A DNA stretch of 64,000 nt, taken from positions 1 to 64,000 of the forward strand of contig NZ_AZFA01000012.1 of NCBI RefSeq assembly GCF_001434295.1, read 5' to 3'. Positions 60,988 to 64,000 of the stretch are shown piece by piece. Position 1 is the first letter of the stretch. Every line of letters starts with the position of its first letter. A model generated the notes under the pieces. That model ran no database searches. It was not told the origin of the DNA and saw only the letters and a program-made list of their open reading frames with translations. The DNA is from Companilactobacillus versmoldensis DSM 14857 = KCTC 3814. GTDB lineage: Bacteria > Bacillota > Bacilli > Lactobacillales > Lactobacillaceae. A program made the position numbers and the translations under genes.

Positions 60988-62100
60988 ATGAAGAAAGTAA
61001 TTACGCAGTTGAAGCCTTATGTGCCGGAGAAAACTTTGTCAGAGCTGAAGGCAGAAAAGCATTTGAGCAAATTAGTTCGTCTCTCGGCTAATGAAAATCC
61101 CTACGGTACTTCACCTGACGTCAAAAAAGCGGTCATAGACTGGGCTTACAACCAAAGCAATCGTTACCCCGATAGCGATGCGACTCAATTAAGAGCTTTG
61201 ATCTCAGAAAAATTCTCACTTGATCCACAGCAATTGGTTTTTAGTGTCGGTTTAGATGAGATGATCGTCATGTTATCGCGGGTCTTCTTAGAACCCGGCG
61301 ACGAAGAAATGATCTCGACGCCAACTTTTTCAGAATATGCTTTGCATGCGGAAATCGAAGAAGCTGTCATAAAAAAAATCCCGATTTTAAAGTCGGGACA
61401 GATTGATTTTGCTAAAATGCTGGCTTCGATTACTCAAAAGACTAAGTTGATCTGGATTTGTAATCCTAATAATCCGACTGGAACTGTTGAATCAGTCGCT
61501 GATATTGAAAGGTTCGTGGCTCAAGTACCGAAGGAAACGATGGTCCTAGTCGATGAGGCTTATATTGATTTTGCAGACGGAAACAGTGCTTCAGCAATGA
61601 AGCTGACTAAAAAATATCCTAATATCGTGGTCATGCGGACATTTTCTAAAGCTTATGGATTAGCAAATTTTCGGGTCGGCTATGCGGTATTTTCCAAAGA
61701 AATAGCTGAGGAGGTCCAAAAAACACGATTGCCTTATAATGTTAACTCAGTCGCTCAAGTCGCCGCGGTGGCAGCTTTTAAGGATCAGGCTTTTGTCCAA
61801 GATGTCGTAGATAAGAATCGTCAACAACGCCAACTCCTGCAACAATATTTTGATGAAAACGATATTTTTCATTATCCAAGTCAGGCTAATTTTATTTTCT
61901 TCAAATATCCCCAGGCTGATGATCTGGCAGAATATTTATTGAAGAATGGTTATTTGATCCGAACTGGCCTAGCCCAGGATTGGTTGCGGATAACGGTTGG
62001 TACAGATGAAGATAACCAAAATATTGTGAGCTTATTTGACCGTTATCGAAAAATAAAAAAAATAATTATAATAAAATCATTGTCATGGTATAAAAAATGA
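60988..62100 (+). CDS. hisC: Histidinol-phosphate aminotransferase
   Basis: A 370-aa PLP aminotransferase. It has SANENPYGTSP (about residue 32), NPNNPTGT (about 157), DEAYIDFA (about 190) and the PLP lysine in RTFSKAYGLANFRVGY (about 218). The protein ends with an unusual IKKIIIIKSLSWYKK tail encoded in very AT-rich DNA. Family members usually stop near the preceding FDRYRK. It closes the his operon, making hisZGDBHAFIEC with hisJ a complete pathway. GGAGGAAG precedes the ATG. Confidence 0.95.
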   Translation: MKKVITQLKPYVPEKTLSELKAEKHLSKLVRLSANENPYGTSPDVKKAVIDWAYNQSNRYPDSDATQLRALISEKFSLDPQQLVFSVGLDEMIVMLSRVFLEPGDEEMISTPTFSEYALHAEIEEAVIKKIPILKSGQIDFAKMLASITQKTKLIWICNPNNPTGTVESVADIERFVAQVPKETMVLVDEAYIDFADGNSASAMKLTKKYPNIVVMRTFSKAYGLANFRVGYAVFSKEIAEEVQKTRLPYNVNSVAQVAAVAAFKDQAFVQDVVDKNRQQRQLLQQYFDENDIFHYPSQANFIFFKYPQADDLAEYLLKNGYLIRTGLAQDWLRITVGTDEDNQNIVSLFDRYRKIKKIIIIKSLSWYKK

Positions 62101-62138
62101 TTTACTTTAAAGGTGTATACGAAATGGAGGATATCTAG

Positions 62139-63473
62139 ATGTCTGCAAATTATGATTACGATGTACTTTATATTGGTGCGGGCCATGCAACTTTTGATGG
62201 TGCTGCTCCTTTAGCTAAAACCGGCGTTTCTGTCGGCGTGATCGAGAGTGGATTAGTCGGGGGTACCTGTCCAAATCGCGGCTGTAATGCCAAGATCACC
62301 CTCGATGAACCAGTTAAGGTAACTCGTGAGACTGAACGTCTGAACAAAATTTTAAAAGGAGATATTCAGGTTGATTGGGCCGAAAATGAAGCACAAAAGC
62401 AAGCTATTATTGATCCTCTTCCAGAGAATCTGACTAAAAGGTTAGAGGATGGTGGTGCTACCGTCATCAAAGGTCATGCGACTTTTGAAGATGCCCATAC
62501 AGTTTTAGTTGACCAAAAGAAGACTATCACTGCTGAGAAAATTGTTATCGCCACGGGACTACGGCCACATAGATTGGATATCCCAGGAACTGAACTTGCT
62601 CACGATAGTGAGGACTTCATGAATTTGAAATCTATGCCTGACAACTTAGTTATTGTCGGGAGTGGTTATATTGGGATGGAGTTTGCGACGATTGCCAATG
62701 CCTTTGGCTCAAAGGTAACGGTCATGCTTCATTCTGATAAAGTTCTACGGAAGTTTTATCAACCATTCGTTCAACAAGTGGTCGATGATTTGAAGAAGCG
62801 TGGAGTAACTTTTGTCGAGAATTCTAATGTTCAAGCTTTTGAACAAGCGGGTTCACAGATCAAAGTTTCTTACGGAAACGATGAATCATTGAAGACAGAT
62901 TGGATTCTTGATGCTACTGGTCGGATTCCTAACCTGGAAAACTTGGGCTTGGAAAAAGTTGGCATTGAGTTCGATAAGACTGGTGTTAGTGTCAATGATT
63001 ATTTGCAAACTAACGTTGACAACATTTATGCTTCAGGAGATGTCATTTCGAATGACCTACCTAAAGTAACACCGGCAGCCTATTATGAATCGAAGTATTT
63101 GATGCGGCTATTTTCTAAGCAAACGACTGATCCAATTGATATGCCAGTCATTCCATCAGTTGTCTTCACTTCACCACGGATTGCCAAAGCTGGTGTTTCA
63201 GTAGAAGAAGCTGAAAAGAAAAATTATGAGATCACTGATAATGATTTAGCTAATTATTGGTATTATCAAGTAGATCAAGAACCAATCGCTCACAGTAAGG
63301 AGATTCACGATGATTCTGGTAAATTAGTCGGAGTCACTGAGATCAGTGATCAAGCTCAAGATGCCGTCAATGCTTTGTTACCAGCAATCGAATTCAAGAT
63401 GGACCGCCAACAAGTCGGACGCTTGGTTGGCATATTCCCAACTATCGGCTATGCCGCATGGCACCGTGCCTAA
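62139..63473 (+). CDS. FAD-dependent pyridine nucleotide-disulfide oxidoreductase homologue
   Basis: A 444-aa flavoprotein of the glutathione-reductase/dihydrolipoamide-dehydrogenase family. FAD fold YIGAGHATFDGAAPLAK (about residue 11), redox disulfide GGTCPNRGC (Cys about 44 and 49), NAD(P) fold VGSGYIGMEFA (about 173) and second FAD motif NIYASGDV (about 291) are present. At the C-terminus the usual HPTxxE is FPTIGYA, so the catalytic His-Glu pair is missing. GGAGG precedes the ATG. The substrate is unknown; standard thiol-disulfide chemistry would be altered. Confidence 0.85.
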   Translation: MSANYDYDVLYIGAGHATFDGAAPLAKTGVSVGVIESGLVGGTCPNRGCNAKITLDEPVKVTRETERLNKILKGDIQVDWAENEAQKQAIIDPLPENLTKRLEDGGATVIKGHATFEDAHTVLVDQKKTITAEKIVIATGLRPHRLDIPGTELAHDSEDFMNLKSMPDNLVIVGSGYIGMEFATIANAFGSKVTVMLHSDKVLRKFYQPFVQQVVDDLKKRGVTFVENSNVQAFEQAGSQIKVSYGNDESLKTDWILDATGRIPNLENLGLEKVGIEFDKTGVSVNDYLQTNVDNIYASGDVISNDLPKVTPAAYYESKYLMRLFSKQTTDPIDMPVIPSVVFTSPRIAKAGVSVEEAEKKNYEITDNDLANYWYYQVDQEPIAHSKEIHDDSGKLVGVTEISDQAQDAVNALLPAIEFKMDRQQVGRLVGIFPTIGYAAWHRA

Positions 63474-63515
63474 TTAATTCGTTTATCAAATTATTTTTTG
63501 AGAGGGAGAAAGATT

Positions 63516-64000
63516 ATGAAATTACAATTAGCAATTGATCTAGAGGATATTGATGGAGCTATCAAGCTGATCGATAAAACCAAGGACTATGTTGATGTAT
63601 TCGAATATGGAACTCCACTAGTAATTAATTTTGGTTTGGAAGGTTTGCAAAAGATTCGTAAAGCCTTTCCAGATATCACTTTGTTAGCAGATTTGAAGAT
63701 CATGGATGTGGCTCCATATGAAGTTGCTCAAGCTTATAAATATGGTGCCGACATCACAACTATTCTTGCTCAAGCTGAAGATCAATCAATCAAAGATGCC
63801 ATCAAGGGTGCACGTGAAGCTAAGAAAGAAATCTTAGTTGATATGATTGCCGTTCGTGACATCGAAAAGAGAACAAAGGAAGTCGACCAAATGGGTGCTG
63901 ACTATGTCTGCACTCACACAGGCTATGACACACAAGATCTCGGTGAAACACCTTTTGAAACATTCCACAAAATGAAGAGTAACACTACTAAGACTAAGAC
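63516..64000 (+). CDS. hxlA: 3-hexulose-6-phosphate synthase (partial, runs off the window)
   Basis: The first 161 codons of an OMP-decarboxylase-family enzyme. It begins MKLQLAIDLEDIDGAIKLIDK and carries EYGTPLVINFGLEGL (about residue 34), the metal/phosphate motif LLADLKIMDVAPYE (about 58) and VDMIAVRDIEKR (about 113), the pattern of hexulose-phosphate synthases rather than PyrF. It condenses ribulose-5-phosphate with formaldehyde or, in reverse, makes ribulose-5-phosphate from hexulose-6-phosphate. GAGAGGGAG precedes the ATG. An hxlB isomerase would be expected downstream, outside the window. Confidence 0.85.
   Translation, partial: MKLQLAIDLEDIDGAIKLIDKTKDYVDVFEYGTPLVINFGLEGLQKIRKAFPDITLLADLKIMDVAPYEVAQAYKYGADITTILAQAEDQSIKDAIKGAREAKKEILVDMIAVRDIEKRTKEVDQMGADYVCTHTGYDTQDLGETPFETFHKMKSNTTKTK

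Noticed and set aside
1-64000. CRISPR arrays, tRNA or rRNA genes, prophage modules
   Set aside because: No regularly spaced repeats, cloverleaf or rRNA-like segments, or phage structural genes were recognised anywhere in the window.

Overview
The window looks like chromosomal DNA of a low-GC lactic acid bacterium of the family Lactobacillaceae. This is inferred from strong AGGAGG-type ribosome binding sites, frequent TTG starts, an upper mevalonate gene cluster, a T-box-controlled his operon, SLAP- and WxL-like surface proteins, and DUF3290/DUF421 and YczE-type genes. The gene set fits Companilactobacillus best, but no 16S or core-marker comparison was possible.

Layout. 0-3.6 kb: a very AT-rich accessory stretch with an ABC exporter pair, an IS3-type orfA remnant and a lipoprotein. 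3.6-10.7 kb: two paralogous Ig-like/WxL-like surface proteins flank a metal-efflux P1B ATPase, its divergent ArsR-type sensor and a 39-codon gene. The first paralogue has lost its C-terminal motif to an in-frame TAG. 10.8-22.4 kb: mostly housekeeping or widely conserved genes (esterase, DUF3290/DUF421, fba, wecB, GtrA, flavodoxin, map-yihY-galU). 22.5-26.1 kb: thiolase-mvaA-mvaS, which converts acetyl-CoA to mevalonate. 26.1-29.8 kb: an accessory patch with a candidate structured RNA, palindromes, three copies of a 154-bp structured repeat, a MarR-controlled dehydrogenase and a broken flavin reductase. 29.8-39.7 kb: SLAP/3D surface protein, deoxyribosyltransferase, multicopper oxidase, DegV, a P2A-type ATPase behind a long leader with a terminator, rlmD, recX and a nucleotide phosphatase. 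39.7-43.8 kb: a LysR-linked redox cluster in which two of the genes carry in-frame stops. 43.8-48.2 kb: a sulfur amino-acid operon (MetA-like acyltransferase, cysK, ABC importer). 48.2-53.2 kb: CNNM/HlyC transporter, prfC and brnQ. 53.3-62.1 kb: hisJ, a His-type T-box and hisZGDBHAFIEC, together a complete histidine pathway. 62.1-64 kb: a disulfide-oxidoreductase homologue lacking the usual His-Glu pair, and the start of hexulose-6-phosphate synthase.

Most striking observation. Upstream of the MetA-like/cysK/ABC operon (minus strand) is a 31-codon leader ORF with three consecutive cysteine codons. It is followed by mutually exclusive stems and an intrinsic terminator just before the first structural gene. 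This has the layout of a cysteine-sensing, ribosome-mediated transcription attenuator. Other notable items are the 154-bp repeat with a compensatory base change, the P-type ATPase leader, the T-box whose discriminator-pairing base does not match a usual tRNA-His, and four separate genes interrupted by single in-frame stop codons (TAG, TGA, TGA, TAA).
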